The notes under the pieces were generated by a model. That model ran no database searches and was not told the origin of the DNA. It saw only the letters and a program-made list of their open reading frames with translations. A stretch of 64,000 nucleotides of DNA from positions 1 to 64,000 of the forward strand of contig CAZKAD010000002.1 of assembly GCA_964550845.1 (NCBI GenBank), read 5' to 3'. This stretch comes from CAYTKU01 sp964550845 (lineage in GTDB: Bacteria > Patescibacteriota > Patescibacteriia > Magasanikbacterales > UBA922). Every line of letters starts with the position of its first letter. Position 1 is the first letter of the stretch. A program made the translations under genes and the position numbers. Positions 23,632 to 33,299 of the stretch are shown here, piece after piece.

Positions 23632-26475
23632 ATGGACTCGGTACTCTCAGCCTTTATCCAAGCTCATCGAGCCGATGATCGTGAGACCCATTACAATTTC
23701 GTTAGCACTCTTCGACCAAAAGGACGTTACCTTTTTGATCGTGCTCAACTCGAAGAATTAATGAAATTGTATTGTAAGAGGCTAAATGATATTCCCAATA
23801 TGATGTCCGGATTGGGAGAAATGCCTCAAGAGTATTCCATGTTAGTTGTTGATGCAGATATTAAGAAAACATTACTCGAACTTGAAGAAAAGTACAAGAC
23901 GGATAATGAAGGAAAAAATGTCATTCCTTTTAAACAAGTCGATGAAAAAGGAATGATTACATACAATTATCTTCCCCCTATTTATACAGAACTTCAAGTT
24001 CGACAAGTAATTGCCGCTTATCAATTTGTAATGCAACAATTGACTCGTGATTTTGAGAACAATTATGCAATTTGTATTTTGCTTGAGAAGAAACCTTATA
24101 TTAGTGATGATTATCTGAAATCAGGTTTTCATTTAGCTTTCATTAACTACTTTTGTGAAAAGTCTATGATGGATACTTATCTTATCCCTCGTGTTGTAGA
24201 TAAAGTTAATGAAATGCGAATTTTCCATAGTCTTGGATTTGGAACTTCAAGTGATGTGTTAGATATTTCGAAGAAGATGCACCATTCGAAGCCGTGGATG
24301 ATGTATGGATCAAGGAAAAACGAATATTCTGGATTTTATCAAGTGACTCGAGCCTTTGGAATGAATGGTGTTGAAATATCTCTCGATGAAGCTTTTCGAG
24401 GATATCAACTCTTCGATCATTATCAAAGACCGATTGATATTTCTCAAAACCGAGCTTACCATTATCCAAGAATTTTTAGCGTCAATCCAACTTATCGGAA
24501 AGTAGTTGAAATAGCTCCTACCTTTGACCCCCGGGACGTTGGTGTTGAAGTTTATCAAGACAAGAAGAATAGTAATCAGAAACCCGATCTTGACTATGAA
24601 GAGAGAATGAAATTGGCTCGCGAGCTTGTCCCATTGTTGAGTGCTGAACGGGCTGAAAATCATGATTTATGGATAGAAGTTGGTTGGGTATTGAAATCAA
24701 TTAGTGAAGGTTCAGAGGAAGGATTGCAATTATGGAACGAATTTTCAATGAATTGTCCTGAGAAGTTTAATGATGCAGATAATATGAGGCGTTGGGCCAA
24801 AATGTACATCGGAAACTTTAAAATTGGTCGACTGAAACAATTTGCCAAAGAAGATTCTCCTGAGGAGTATCGCGCATTGATGAGCACTCGTTTTGAAGCC
24901 CGAATGGATGAAGCCAGTATGTCAAGAACTCATAACGACTTAGCCAAAGCTTTGTATGAACAATATTCCGAAGAGTTTGTTTGCGTATCAAAGAAAAAGA
25001 ACCTTTGGTTTCAGTATCGAGATCATCATTGGATGCCATGCGAAGAGGGAATTGAACTGAGTAAGAAAATTTCTGATGATCTGGCACAAGAGTACTACAA
25101 AAAGAGTGGCGAGTTTCTCGATAATTCAAATAATATCGGAAATGAGGGCAAAAACAAAGATATTATGGCGAAATTCAAAATGGTCAGCGATTTAATCATT
25201 AAGTTGAAAACCAATTCATTTAAGAATTCAATTATGAAGGAATGCGCTGAAGTCTTTTATGATCGAGAATTTCTTCGTAAACTTGGTCAAAACAAATATT
25301 TAATTGGGCTCAAGAATGGAGTCTACGATTTGAAAGAACATAAATTCCGTGAAGGGAGAGCCGATGATTATATTTACCATCAATTGCCGATTTATTTTCG
25401 AGAATATAATGAAAATGATCCATGGGTGATTGAAACTCAAACGTTCTTTGAAAAAGTTATAGTCGATGATCAACTTCGAGATTATTTCCTTGATCGAATG
25501 GCCGAAGTATTGATTGGTGGCAACAAACGTAAACATGTCTATTTCTGGACCGGAAGAGGTAATGCTGGTAAATCTATGACTATGGAACTGTTTTCGAAGA
25601 TGTTGGGCGAATATTGCAAAGAAGTGCCAAATTCTCTTTTTGTCGGAGATAAACCCAAAACAGGTCAAGCCTGCCCTGAACTTGCCAGAACTGATAAAGG
25701 TGTTCGACTCGTTTGTACACAAGAACCAAATAAGAAAGATCGAATCAATACTGGAGCGATTAAGGAATATTCGGGTAACGATCGTATCTTTGTTCGAGGT
25801 TTGTATGAAGATGGTGGAGAAATGCTCCCTCTATTTAAGATGGTCATGATTTGTAATGATCTTCCTGAAGTCACCAATAATGATCTTGCTTTTTGGAATC
25901 GAGTTCGTGTGATTGAGTTTGGGAGTAAATTTGCTTACAATGCACCAGTTTCCGAAGACGAACAATTTGAAAAGAGAATCTTTCCAAGAGATGATTTATT
26001 GGGTGAAAAATTTGAGCATATGGTCGAACCTTTATTTTGGATGCTTGTTCAACGATTGAAGAAGATTCCGATTAAGATCAAAGAGCCTGCTTGTGTCACT
26101 GATGCAGGTGAAAAATATCGACGATCTCAAGATGTCTACAGTAAGTTTATTGATGAACGTATCATTGTCGATGAAAAAGGAACAGTCAATATTAATGAAA
26201 TGTATGTTTCATTCAAAGATTGGCATAAATCAACCTACAATAGCGGTCGACCTTTGCCATCCAAAGATGACATGTTTTCAAATATTGCTGACATGTGGGG
26301 AAATGCGATTAAGTTTTCTTGGCCTGGATATCGACTTCGACAAGAAAAAGATGACATTGCCGAAGGAAAAGCTGAAAAACATACTTCGTTTGACTTATCG
26401 AAACAGTTGGGTAAAGTACTTGGTATGCCAAATGGAATTGGAATGGTTAATCCACTTGCGACTCAACAAGCGTAA
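23632..26475 (+). CDS. D5-type primase-helicase
   Basis: 947 residues. The N-terminal ~450 residues correspond to an AEP primase region (LVVDAD at ~72-77; SDDYLKSGFHLAFI; KPWMMYGSRK) and a following PriCT-like part (ENHDLWIEVGWVLKSI). The C-terminal half is a superfamily 3 helicase: D5-N region, Walker A TGRGNAGKSMTM (~639-650), Walker B-like PLFKMVMICNDLP and a DLAFWNRVRVIEF arginine segment. It primes and unwinds DNA at viral replication forks and is a core Nucleocytoviricota gene. Length is normal for the family. Confidence 0.95.
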   Translation: MDSVLSAFIQAHRADDRETHYNFVSTLRPKGRYLFDRAQLEELMKLYCKRLNDIPNMMSGLGEMPQEYSMLVVDADIKKTLLELEEKYKTDNEGKNVIPFKQVDEKGMITYNYLPPIYTELQVRQVIAAYQFVMQQLTRDFENNYAICILLEKKPYISDDYLKSGFHLAFINYFCEKSMMDTYLIPRVVDKVNEMRIFHSLGFGTSSDVLDISKKMHHSKPWMMYGSRKNEYSGFYQVTRAFGMNGVEISLDEAFRGYQLFDHYQRPIDISQNRAYHYPRIFSVNPTYRKVVEIAPTFDPRDVGVEVYQDKKNSNQKPDLDYEERMKLARELVPLLSAERAENHDLWIEVGWVLKSISEGSEEGLQLWNEFSMNCPEKFNDADNMRRWAKMYIGNFKIGRLKQFAKEDSPEEYRALMSTRFEARMDEASMSRTHNDLAKALYEQYSEEFVCVSKKKNLWFQYRDHHWMPCEEGIELSKKISDDLAQEYYKKSGEFLDNSNNIGNEGKNKDIMAKFKMVSDLIIKLKTNSFKNSIMKECAEVFYDREFLRKLGQNKYLIGLKNGVYDLKEHKFREGRADDYIYHQLPIYFREYNENDPWVIETQTFFEKVIVDDQLRDYFLDRMAEVLIGGNKRKHVYFWTGRGNAGKSMTMELFSKMLGEYCKEVPNSLFVGDKPKTGQACPELARTDKGVRLVCTQEPNKKDRINTGAIKEYSGNDRIFVRGLYEDGGEMLPLFKMVMICNDLPEVTNNDLAFWNRVRVIEFGSKFAYNAPVSEDEQFEKRIFPRDDLLGEKFEHMVEPLFWMLVQRLKKIPIKIKEPACVTDAGEKYRRSQDVYSKFIDERIIVDEKGTVNINEMYVSFKDWHKSTYNSGRPLPSKDDMFSNIADMWGNAIKFSWPGYRLRQEKDDIAEGKAEKHTSFDLSKQLGKVLGMPNGIGMVNPLATQQA

Positions 26476-26484
26476 AGTATTTTC

Positions 26485-26500
26485 TCTCCTCGAAAGGAGA
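26485..26500. terminator. CGAA-loop hairpin between convergent genes
   Basis: TCTCCT-CGAA-AGGAGA, 9 bases after the D5 stop and 5 before the convergent stop at 26506. Confidence 0.6.
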
Positions 26501-26505
26501 TAAAA

Positions 26506-26881
26506 TTATTCACTGAGTTGTTCATAAATGTTCCAAATAACCTCTTTCGTGTTACCATTAGGAACATCAATATCAATAGTCATCATTTCGATGCTAACGC
26601 TGCTAGAATAGCGAATTCTGACTTTTGAATAATCGGTTGGATGTTCATAAGCAGAATTAAAATCATCTTTCCGAATCACTAGTTGATTAGCACAGTTCAG
26701 AAATTTGCTTCTTAATTGAGAAGATGTCATATCTTTTTTCTCTTCATCCGAATTTTCCCACGTTCGTTTTATAAATTCTTGTGTTTCTTCCCATCCTTTG
26801 GGCATTAGAGCACCCACCCCCCCCCTTTTCAAAAATCTTAAAAGCAGAAGTCTCAGGAGCAGAAGTCTCAGGATTTGACAT
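26506..26881 (-). CDS. Small protein of the 'SFV' domain family, start region interrupted by a poly-G tract
   Basis: The clear reading frame runs from 26506 to at least ATG 26805 (99 residues; MPKGWEETQEFIKRTW) and is open to 26832. Its C-terminal ~75 residues (SKFLNCANQLVIRKDDFNSAY ... EVIWNIYEQLSE) fit the small domain family of the 3504 and 42311 genes. Upstream, an ATG at 26881 opens MSNPETSAPETSAFKIFEK in another frame and runs into nine consecutive G (26817-26825 on the complement). One G fewer joins it to the main frame. The AAAATTGA at 26947-26954 is 66 bases from the 26881 ATG, which supports that start. Sequencing error, phase variation or use of ATG 26805 are all possible. Confidence 0.6.
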
Positions 26882-26946
26882 TGTTAATTCAATTCTTATT
26901 TTTAATTTTAGTCTTTTTGTTTTAATTCAAAAAGACTAAAATTCAA

Positions 26947-26954
26947 TCAATTTT
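26947..26954 (-). promoter_or_regulatory. AAAATTGA motif (minus strand)
   Basis: TCAATTTT on the plus strand, 66 bases upstream of the ATG at 26881. Followed by a TTCCTC-GA-GAGGAA hairpin (26957-26970) that is likely the 3' hairpin of the RPB2 gene. Confidence 0.55.
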
Positions 26955-26977
26955 CGTTCCTCGAGAGGAAAGAAAAA

Positions 26978-29900
26978 TTAATTCATTGCGCTGTCTTCAA
27001 GTGGATCTTCAATTGGTTCAGTTTCAACCTTCAAATCAATACCCATTGCGCGAACATACTCCGAAAGCAATTTGAAAGGGTAAGGAATTTTGACTGGATT
27101 TAACTCCGCATTGAGACATTTACATTTTTTGATTTGTGAATAAGTTCCACAAACGCTGCAAACTTTGGTTTCATATTTATCACTGCTTTCCAACATTCTT
27201 TCATTTAGCGCAAAGGCAGCACCATGAGAATTTAGAGCATCATCTTCCATTTGTCCGAAACGAATGGCCGCTTGATCGGGACCGTTCTTTCGCCCTGAAT
27301 TTACAGGTTGTCCAGTTACAAACTTCTTTGGTCCAAGAGACTGAGCTGAAAGCTTATCTTGAATAAAATGAGTCAATGCTCGATAATAAGTCGGACCAAT
27401 AAAGATGGAACAAGGTAATAATTCGCCTGTTCTTCCACAAATCATCATTTCGTCTCCATGACGTTGAAAACCATGTTGAACTAGTTTTGAGCCAACCATA
27501 TCGATGTAATTCTTCATATAACTTTTATCTTCTGAAAAAGAAGGAGATCCATCGTAGTTTTCTCCTGTACACAAGGAAGCTTTGCCGCACACCGTCTCAA
27601 TTAATTGACCAATTGTCATACGAGACGGAATACAATGCGGATTAATGATAATATCAGGTCGGATCCCTTCACTTTTACCATCAGCGCAAAATGGAAGGTC
27701 AACTTCTGACATGATCATTCCAAGTGTACCTTTTTGTGCATGAACACTGGCAAATTTCGAACCCATTAACGGATTGCGAATAAAACCAAGTCTAACTTTG
27801 ACTAATTTGGCGCCTTCTGAACTTGTAGTGATTAGAATATCATCAACAAATCCTTCTTCTTCAAGACGATGTACAACTGAAATATCATGTCGTTGTTTTG
27901 GTTTGCCTTTCTCTTCCTTTTCTTCAATTTTACGAATCAAAACGTCACCTTTACAAACAGTTGAACCTTTACGAATAATTCCGTTTGGACCAAGTTTGAG
28001 ATAATTGTAGTTTCGATTAATAGTTTCAATTGGATTAAGAAGATCAACAGGGCAAATTTTCTTTGCAAGCTCTTCAACTTCTGTGATCACCTTGTAGACG
28101 GTTGAAACAAATAAACCTCGTTGAATTGAAGCTTTGTTCATGACGATACTATCCTCAACATTCCAACCTTGACTCATAATCGCCACAATCGCGTTGATAC
28201 CAGATGGTAACTCGTTGTAACCGAGATATTCACTCATTTTGGTACTAATCAAAGCTCGTTGAGGATAATGTAATTGATAGGAAGTTGTTTCGAAACGGGT
28301 CAAAAACATAGTTGACCAAATTCCAACAGCTTGTTTAGTCATTGAAGCCGAATAGATATTACGAGGACCTTGATTATGATTGAGAAAAGGCACTATGCTA
28401 CAACAAACTCCAAGAATAGTACATGGATGAATTTCACAATAGTGAGTCTTTTCATCAACTTGACCTGGATAAAGAGCCAAATTTGATGTTTGTTCTTCGA
28501 GTTTATCGACATAGACTATTTTACCTTCACGAAGAAGATCATACCACGTTTTTCCAGAGACTTCTTGATCACTTTTAATCAGAAGCTCTCCATTTTCACA
28601 TGCAAATAGTGGACGCATACAACGACCACCATCTGTATAACAATGAAACTCTTTGATTTTTTCTTGATAAGAGAGACTGATTTCTCCATGAAAGAGGCTA
28701 TCTCGACGAGCTTTCTTTAGCTTATTTAATAGCTGATGAGGTTTTTCTGAAACTCCAATCAGCGCGCCATTCAAAAATACTTTAGCTTGGTGACAATTTT
28801 CAAATGACATTTGTTGATCGAATTCATCAACGTTCATTCGTATTAGAACTGCAACCAAGGGTTGTTCTGAAACTGGTGTTGTAATATGGGCCAGAATAGC
28901 GAGATTTTTAATAATACCTGCTTTTTCACCCTCTGGAGTTTCAGAGGGATCTGTGATACCCCACTGACTGTTATGCAACAGACGAATATCTACTGCAGTT
29001 GATTTTGAACTACAAGTTGCCGATGATCTTCGAGTGTGAGAAATCGCTGACATATGGTTTTTCAATACCATTGCTTGGCAAATACCTTCGGCTGTATAAC
29101 CTGTTCCCGGAACACCCCAATTACCCGTGCTCATTGCATTATGAATTGATTTACTCAGACTTTCATCAGTGGTAAACTTCTCATAAGCAGCAGGATGAAA
29201 ATTTAGTTCTTTAACCATTCTTTCATTGTAATACTTTTCAAACAATGGTCGAAAAAGCATTTCGAGCAAAGGTCCATCAGTATCAAACTTTCGATTTGCA
29301 AAGTTGTCGCGGTCATCTTTAGGCAATCTGCCCAAAAAGGCAAGAATTACTTTGCGAATCATATAAGCAAGATAAAAGGGACGAAGTTTAATTGGAACAT
29401 GAGCCAACACTAAACACTGAAACAACTCTCGAAGAAAATCTTGATGCTTATCACTGGTTACGTTTGGATTAATATTTCCGATCAGAATCTGATAAATATC
29501 TCTTTTTTGTGCATTGAATGTATTGATCATCTGACGAATACAATCTTGTACTTGATAGTCTTGTGAATCATCGCAAATCATCAAACTCATTTTCTGAGTT
29601 GTATCTTCCTCAAATTTCCACAGTCCGGTATAGAAACCAAGCGTGTGAAAAAATACTCCAATTGGAATATCATTACTGAATGAAGGTACAGAAGTGACAA
29701 TTGTTTTGTCTGCTTTAACTTTTAAACTCAAAATATAAGGTTTTGTATTGTTGATGACTACAGATCTAACTTCAATCATTGCTGTAAAAGATGTTGGTGG
29801 AGGACGGATAAAGTCTCGATTGTAAGGATCTCGTTCTCGTACAATTGTACAACGATGATTTCCATTGATAATATAATATCCTCCTTTGTCGTATTCACAT

Positions 29901-30553
29901 TCTCCGAGTTTTGCAAGCTCTTCTTCAGTCTTTCCTGATAGATGGCAAAATTTACTTTTGAGCATCAATGGAATTGTGAAGATTTTTTGAGCCGGGAAAA
30001 CCTGACGGCCGACATGCGCATGAGATTGGAGATAAACATCTCTTGTGACATCTGCATGAACCGAGAGAAGATAACTCATATTTCTCTGTCGACATTGATC
30101 TGGTGTCAATGCTGGGGAAAAGAAATAGGCATTACCAAGCTTATAACTGTAGATTTGTTGAGTCTTTGAGTCATAGACTTGAATTGGTTTGGTTTGTTGA
30201 ATCACGTTTCGAACAGTATTTTCAAGGAAGTAATCGTATGATTCAATCTTTGAAAACATGAGTCCTCGATCACGAAAGAAGAGTTTGATGACTTTCCAAA
30301 CATCAAGAATATCATTCTCTTGTTTAGGCGATTTTTCAAACTTTTCAATTGTAGGTTCGAGTGAAAGTCCTTCAAATTGAAGAGACAGTTCTTTCTCTTC
30401 AATTTGATTGTCTTCGAAATCAAATGAATTGCCGTTTTCGCTGTTCATTTCGGGATGTTTTTTCGAGAGTTTTTGCCTTTTTTCATCAATTTTTTTGCCT
30501 ATAACTATACCTTGAAAAGTTGTACAAATATCTGTTTTAGGGTTACTACCCAT
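26978..30553 (-). CDS. DNA-directed RNA polymerase second-largest subunit (RPB2-like)
   Basis: 1,191 residues from ATG 30553. Large beta-type subunit forming the lobe, protrusion, wall and clamp of the viral RNA polymerase. Visible signatures: DPSETPEGEKAGI, the hybrid-binding region with GSKFASVHAQKGTLGM, GIRPDIIINPHCIPSRMTIG, a TGQPVNSGRKNGPDQAAIRFGQMEDDAL segment, and a C-terminal zinc site CSVCGTYSQIKKCKC. Full length for the family. A viral polymerase indicates at least partly cytoplasmic or virion-packaged transcription. It is divergent from the thioredoxin-like gene; the RPB1-C gene is two genes away. Confidence 0.97.
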   Translation of the reverse strand: MGSNPKTDICTTFQGIVIGKKIDEKRQKLSKKHPEMNSENGNSFDFEDNQIEEKELSLQFEGLSLEPTIEKFEKSPKQENDILDVWKVIKLFFRDRGLMFSKIESYDYFLENTVRNVIQQTKPIQVYDSKTQQIYSYKLGNAYFFSPALTPDQCRQRNMSYLLSVHADVTRDVYLQSHAHVGRQVFPAQKIFTIPLMLKSKFCHLSGKTEEELAKLGECEYDKGGYYIINGNHRCTIVRERDPYNRDFIRPPPTSFTAMIEVRSVVINNTKPYILSLKVKADKTIVTSVPSFSNDIPIGVFFHTLGFYTGLWKFEEDTTQKMSLMICDDSQDYQVQDCIRQMINTFNAQKRDIYQILIGNINPNVTSDKHQDFLRELFQCLVLAHVPIKLRPFYLAYMIRKVILAFLGRLPKDDRDNFANRKFDTDGPLLEMLFRPLFEKYYNERMVKELNFHPAAYEKFTTDESLSKSIHNAMSTGNWGVPGTGYTAEGICQAMVLKNHMSAISHTRRSSATCSSKSTAVDIRLLHNSQWGITDPSETPEGEKAGIIKNLAILAHITTPVSEQPLVAVLIRMNVDEFDQQMSFENCHQAKVFLNGALIGVSEKPHQLLNKLKKARRDSLFHGEISLSYQEKIKEFHCYTDGGRCMRPLFACENGELLIKSDQEVSGKTWYDLLREGKIVYVDKLEEQTSNLALYPGQVDEKTHYCEIHPCTILGVCCSIVPFLNHNQGPRNIYSASMTKQAVGIWSTMFLTRFETTSYQLHYPQRALISTKMSEYLGYNELPSGINAIVAIMSQGWNVEDSIVMNKASIQRGLFVSTVYKVITEVEELAKKICPVDLLNPIETINRNYNYLKLGPNGIIRKGSTVCKGDVLIRKIEEKEEKGKPKQRHDISVVHRLEEEGFVDDILITTSSEGAKLVKVRLGFIRNPLMGSKFASVHAQKGTLGMIMSEVDLPFCADGKSEGIRPDIIINPHCIPSRMTIGQLIETVCGKASLCTGENYDGSPSFSEDKSYMKNYIDMVGSKLVQHGFQRHGDEMMICGRTGELLPCSIFIGPTYYRALTHFIQDKLSAQSLGPKKFVTGQPVNSGRKNGPDQAAIRFGQMEDDALNSHGAAFALNERMLESSDKYETKVCSVCGTYSQIKKCKCLNAELNPVKIPYPFKLLSEYVRAMGIDLKVETEPIEDPLEDSAMN

Positions 30554-30630
30554 CAAATTTTTTTACCGACAAATCGATGCAAATAATTGATAAAAAATTA
30601 TTTTAAAAAAATCATCCCTCTCGGAAAGAG

Positions 30631-31041
30631 ATGGAAGATCAGTTTCTCAAAATTCCACATATCCGAACAGAAAACATTGTTCAGGGCAATATTTATTCGT
30701 CTTCTAAACAATTACAAGGAAAAGCAATCTTTTTTGCTATCTACTCAGATAGATGTGGTCATTGTGTAAAGATGAAGCCGGAATATATTAAATTGGCTCA
30801 GGAATTGAATCGGAATGATTCAAAAGTTGTGATCGCAGCACTTAACTCGAACGGTTTGCCAAATGAGCCTGAACAAAAGGCGGCGCTTGATATGATGATT
30901 TCGGTTTTGAAGGCAAATGGAATTGAATTCGGAGGATTTCCTACCTTTATCCTCTTCCGTTCTGGTAAATTTCAAGAATATAACGGTTCTCGTGATGTAA
31001 AAGGATTCAAACAATTTCTCAATCAGTCTAGATTGTTGTAA
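30631..31041 (+). CDS. Thioredoxin-like protein (CGHC, PDI type)
   Basis: 136 residues. AIFFAIYSDRCGHCVKMKPEY carries the CGHC active site typical of protein disulfide isomerases, followed by KVVIAALNSNG and GFPTFILFRSGK with the cis-proline. No signal peptide or retention signal, so it probably works in the cytoplasm or virion, where giant viruses package redox proteins. A small CTCTCGGAAAGAG hairpin precedes the ATG. It sits between the polymerase genes. Confidence 0.9.
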   Translation: MEDQFLKIPHIRTENIVQGNIYSSSKQLQGKAIFFAIYSDRCGHCVKMKPEYIKLAQELNRNDSKVVIAALNSNGLPNEPEQKAALDMMISVLKANGIEFGGFPTFILFRSGKFQEYNGSRDVKGFKQFLNQSRLL

Positions 31042-31042
31042 A

Positions 31043-31050
31043 AAAATTGA
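31043..31050 (+). promoter_or_regulatory. AAAATTGA motif upstream of the RPB1 C-terminal gene
   Basis: Exact motif 34 bases before the ATG at 31084. A dedicated promoter argues that this part of RPB1 is an independent gene, not the tail of a spliced one. Confidence 0.6.
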
Positions 31051-31083
31051 AACTTCTTTGTTTGGATAATTGAAAAAATATCC

Positions 31084-32442
31084 ATGAAGAGATACCTCAC
31101 GAATGAGGAAAAAGAAGACTTCATTCAAAGTCTTCCTGTACCATCATTTTTTAAAGCCGAGATTCGTGCTCATCACCTAAAAAAAGTTAGAGATATGTTT
31201 TTTCCACAACTTGAAAGAAAAGTGTATCCCGAAACTATCCCTAAAATCAAAGAGACGATATGTAAGATTTATTTTCGTTCTCTGGCTGAACCTGGTAGTC
31301 CAGTTGGTCTTTGGGCGAGTCAGACCATGGAAACTTTGACTCAAAACAATTTGAGTTCTTTTCATACATCAGGTTTAGAAAAAAATATTTCAGCAGGTCT
31401 CTCTCGAATTACTGAATTGTATAACGTCAGTCAATCGCCAAAAATTGTCAGCTTTCATTTCGTTCCTCGGCAAAAGTTTTCTTCTGTTAAAGAGCTTAAA
31501 AAGAATATTCGACTTCCATCAGTCTTTTTTCGAGATCTAATTCGAAGACCTGTGATTCAAAAGCAGAAACCGGAAGCTTGGGAACATCAATTTGCATTTT
31601 TGTTTGAACAACCGATTCAAACTGAAGAATGGAGTGCAACCTTTTATCTTGATACCATTTTAATGATCAAAAACGGATTGTCTCTGGAATATATTGTAAA
31701 TAAAATTGCTTCTCAAATTGGATCTCTCCAATTTCGATTTCGCCCTCATGTTAACCCCCCAGTCTTGAAAGTCATTGTTGATACAAGTAATCTCGAGACA
31801 AATGCACAGTTTAGCTTAGGAAAATCGGTTGAAGAAGAATATATTTACAAGATCGTATTAGCAAATTTAGAAAAGATTCATATCTCCGGAGTTCCTGGCG
31901 TTGAAGCTGCATATTTCAAAGAAACGAATGGTGAATGGTCATATGAAGGTAATGGAGGATCTTTGATTTCACTCTTATCACATCAAGATGCAGATCCCTA
32001 TCAAACGAAAAACGATAATATGTGGGACATTTTCGATTGTCTCGGAGTTGAGGCAACAACACAATTTTTAGTTGAAGAATTGACACGAGTAATGTGTGAA
32101 AACGATTCTTTTATTCACCCTGCACATATTTCATTGATTGCAAGAAATATTACACAAGATGGATATCCAATGGCAATTAATCGTCATGGTATGACGCTTG
32201 AAAGATATCAACCGTTGTCGAAGATTTCATTTGAGGAATTTATCAAAAACTTGGTACAATCTGTCTATCAATCTGAAGTTGATCGTACAGCAACGATTGA
32301 TGCTTGTGTCATGACAGGTAAAATTCCTCCAGTTGGAACAGGTATGTCAAAGATATACGTTGATGTTGGTAAACTTGAGAAAGAAATTCAAATAAATAAG
32401 GTTGTAAGTTCATCCGAGTCTCAACAATTAATGTACTTCTAA
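31084..32442 (+). CDS. RNA polymerase largest subunit, C-terminal part (RPB1-C, like archaeal A'')
   Basis: 452 residues. EPGSPVGLWASQTMET with LSSFHTSGLEK corresponds to the trigger-loop region of RPB1 (cellular EPGEPVGLIAAQS...TFHFAG). GLSRITELYNVSQSPK, the later GVPGVEAAYF, and C-terminal IDACVMTGKIPPVGTG match RPB1 domain 5. The active-site aspartate triad and clamp, which belong to the N-terminal ~1,000 residues, are absent, and no in-frame coding continues upstream: the thioredoxin-like gene lies there. The protein begins at its own ATG with its own AAAATTGA. So RPB1 is split as in archaea. The N-terminal partner must lie elsewhere. Confidence 0.93.
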   Translation: MKRYLTNEEKEDFIQSLPVPSFFKAEIRAHHLKKVRDMFFPQLERKVYPETIPKIKETICKIYFRSLAEPGSPVGLWASQTMETLTQNNLSSFHTSGLEKNISAGLSRITELYNVSQSPKIVSFHFVPRQKFSSVKELKKNIRLPSVFFRDLIRRPVIQKQKPEAWEHQFAFLFEQPIQTEEWSATFYLDTILMIKNGLSLEYIVNKIASQIGSLQFRFRPHVNPPVLKVIVDTSNLETNAQFSLGKSVEEEYIYKIVLANLEKIHISGVPGVEAAYFKETNGEWSYEGNGGSLISLLSHQDADPYQTKNDNMWDIFDCLGVEATTQFLVEELTRVMCENDSFIHPAHISLIARNITQDGYPMAINRHGMTLERYQPLSKISFEEFIKNLVQSVYQSEVDRTATIDACVMTGKIPPVGTGMSKIYVDVGKLEKEIQINKVVSSSESQQLMYF

Positions 32443-32501
32443 CCAGTCTTAAAGAGACGTTTAAAACATTGAAAATTATCTCTCTTTTCGAAGAGAGATA
32501 A
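32441..32501. terminator. Palindromic element and TTCG hairpin after RPB1-C
   Basis: TAACCAGTCTTAAAGAGACG with GTTTAAA overlaps the stop, then TTATCTCTCTT-TTCG-AAGAGAGATAA (32476-32501), a perfect 11-bp stem with TTCG loop. The next gene is ~120 bases further, so the hairpin likely marks the RPB1-C 3' end. Confidence 0.65.
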
Positions 32502-32622
32502 TAAATTTGACCTGGATATAAAGATTATTCAATAAAATTATTGTGTAAATGTATTTGTTGCGGGAAATATTTAGGGGCAAAATCATGATGATTTGTATTT
32601 AAAAATAATTGTTATTTTAAAA

Positions 32623-33294
32623 ATGGCCGAAGAGAAAATAAATATAATGAATATAACAAAAGGTCTCCATTTTGACGAAGGCTATATCAACTGGCAATTA
32701 AATAGGGTACTTTTTCTCATTAATTTAATGGGACGTGATTTCTTTCAGGGAAAGAAAATGCTCGAGCTCGGATCTTATCAAGGTGGAATTACTCAAATGT
32801 TTCATAATTTAGGAGCGAATATAACTGGTGTAGAGGGATCAAAGAAAAATTTGGAGTTTGCTAGAACTAAATATCCGCATCTGACATTTATCGAAGGAGA
32901 TTGTGATGATACAACTTGGAGATATGACGAAAAATATGATATCATTATTCATTGGGGATTATTGTATCATCTTAAAACTCCCAAAGAATCGATATTGAAT
33001 TGTATAGCCCATTGTGATATTTTATGTTTAAAGACTCTTGTTATTGATAAAACTATTCAAGAAGTTAATTTTGTTAATGAAGACAATGTTCATAAGCCGG
33101 ATCAGGCACTGAACGGTACGGGATCTCGTCCCACAGCATCCTATATCGAACAAATATTGACAGATTCTGGAACTATGTGGACACGTTATGATAATACAGA
33201 ACTTAATTCCAAATATCAACCTTGTTATTCAGCTGCTGACAAAAATACCGGTGGTACATATAGACGCTTTTGGGTAGTACACACACGTAAGTAA
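32623..33294 (+). CDS. SAM-dependent methyltransferase
   Basis: 223 residues from ATG 32623 (MAEEKINIMNITKG); the open frame extends 10 codons further but without an ATG-like context. KKMLELGSYQGGITQMF is the SAM-binding motif I, ANITGVEGSKKNLEFA motif II, and YDIIIHWGLLYHLKTP the post-motif typical of class I methyltransferases. The substrate is unknown; similar stand-alone enzymes act on sugars, lipids or small molecules. Unlike neighbours it lacks a clear leader hairpin or AAAATTGA, and upstream 100 bases look different from other intergenic regions, which could mean recent acquisition. Confidence 0.85.
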   Translation: MAEEKINIMNITKGLHFDEGYINWQLNRVLFLINLMGRDFFQGKKMLELGSYQGGITQMFHNLGANITGVEGSKKNLEFARTKYPHLTFIEGDCDDTTWRYDEKYDIIIHWGLLYHLKTPKESILNCIAHCDILCLKTLVIDKTIQEVNFVNEDNVHKPDQALNGTGSRPTASYIEQILTDSGTMWTRYDNTELNSKYQPCYSAADKNTGGTYRRFWVVHTRK

Positions 33295-33299
33295 CAATC

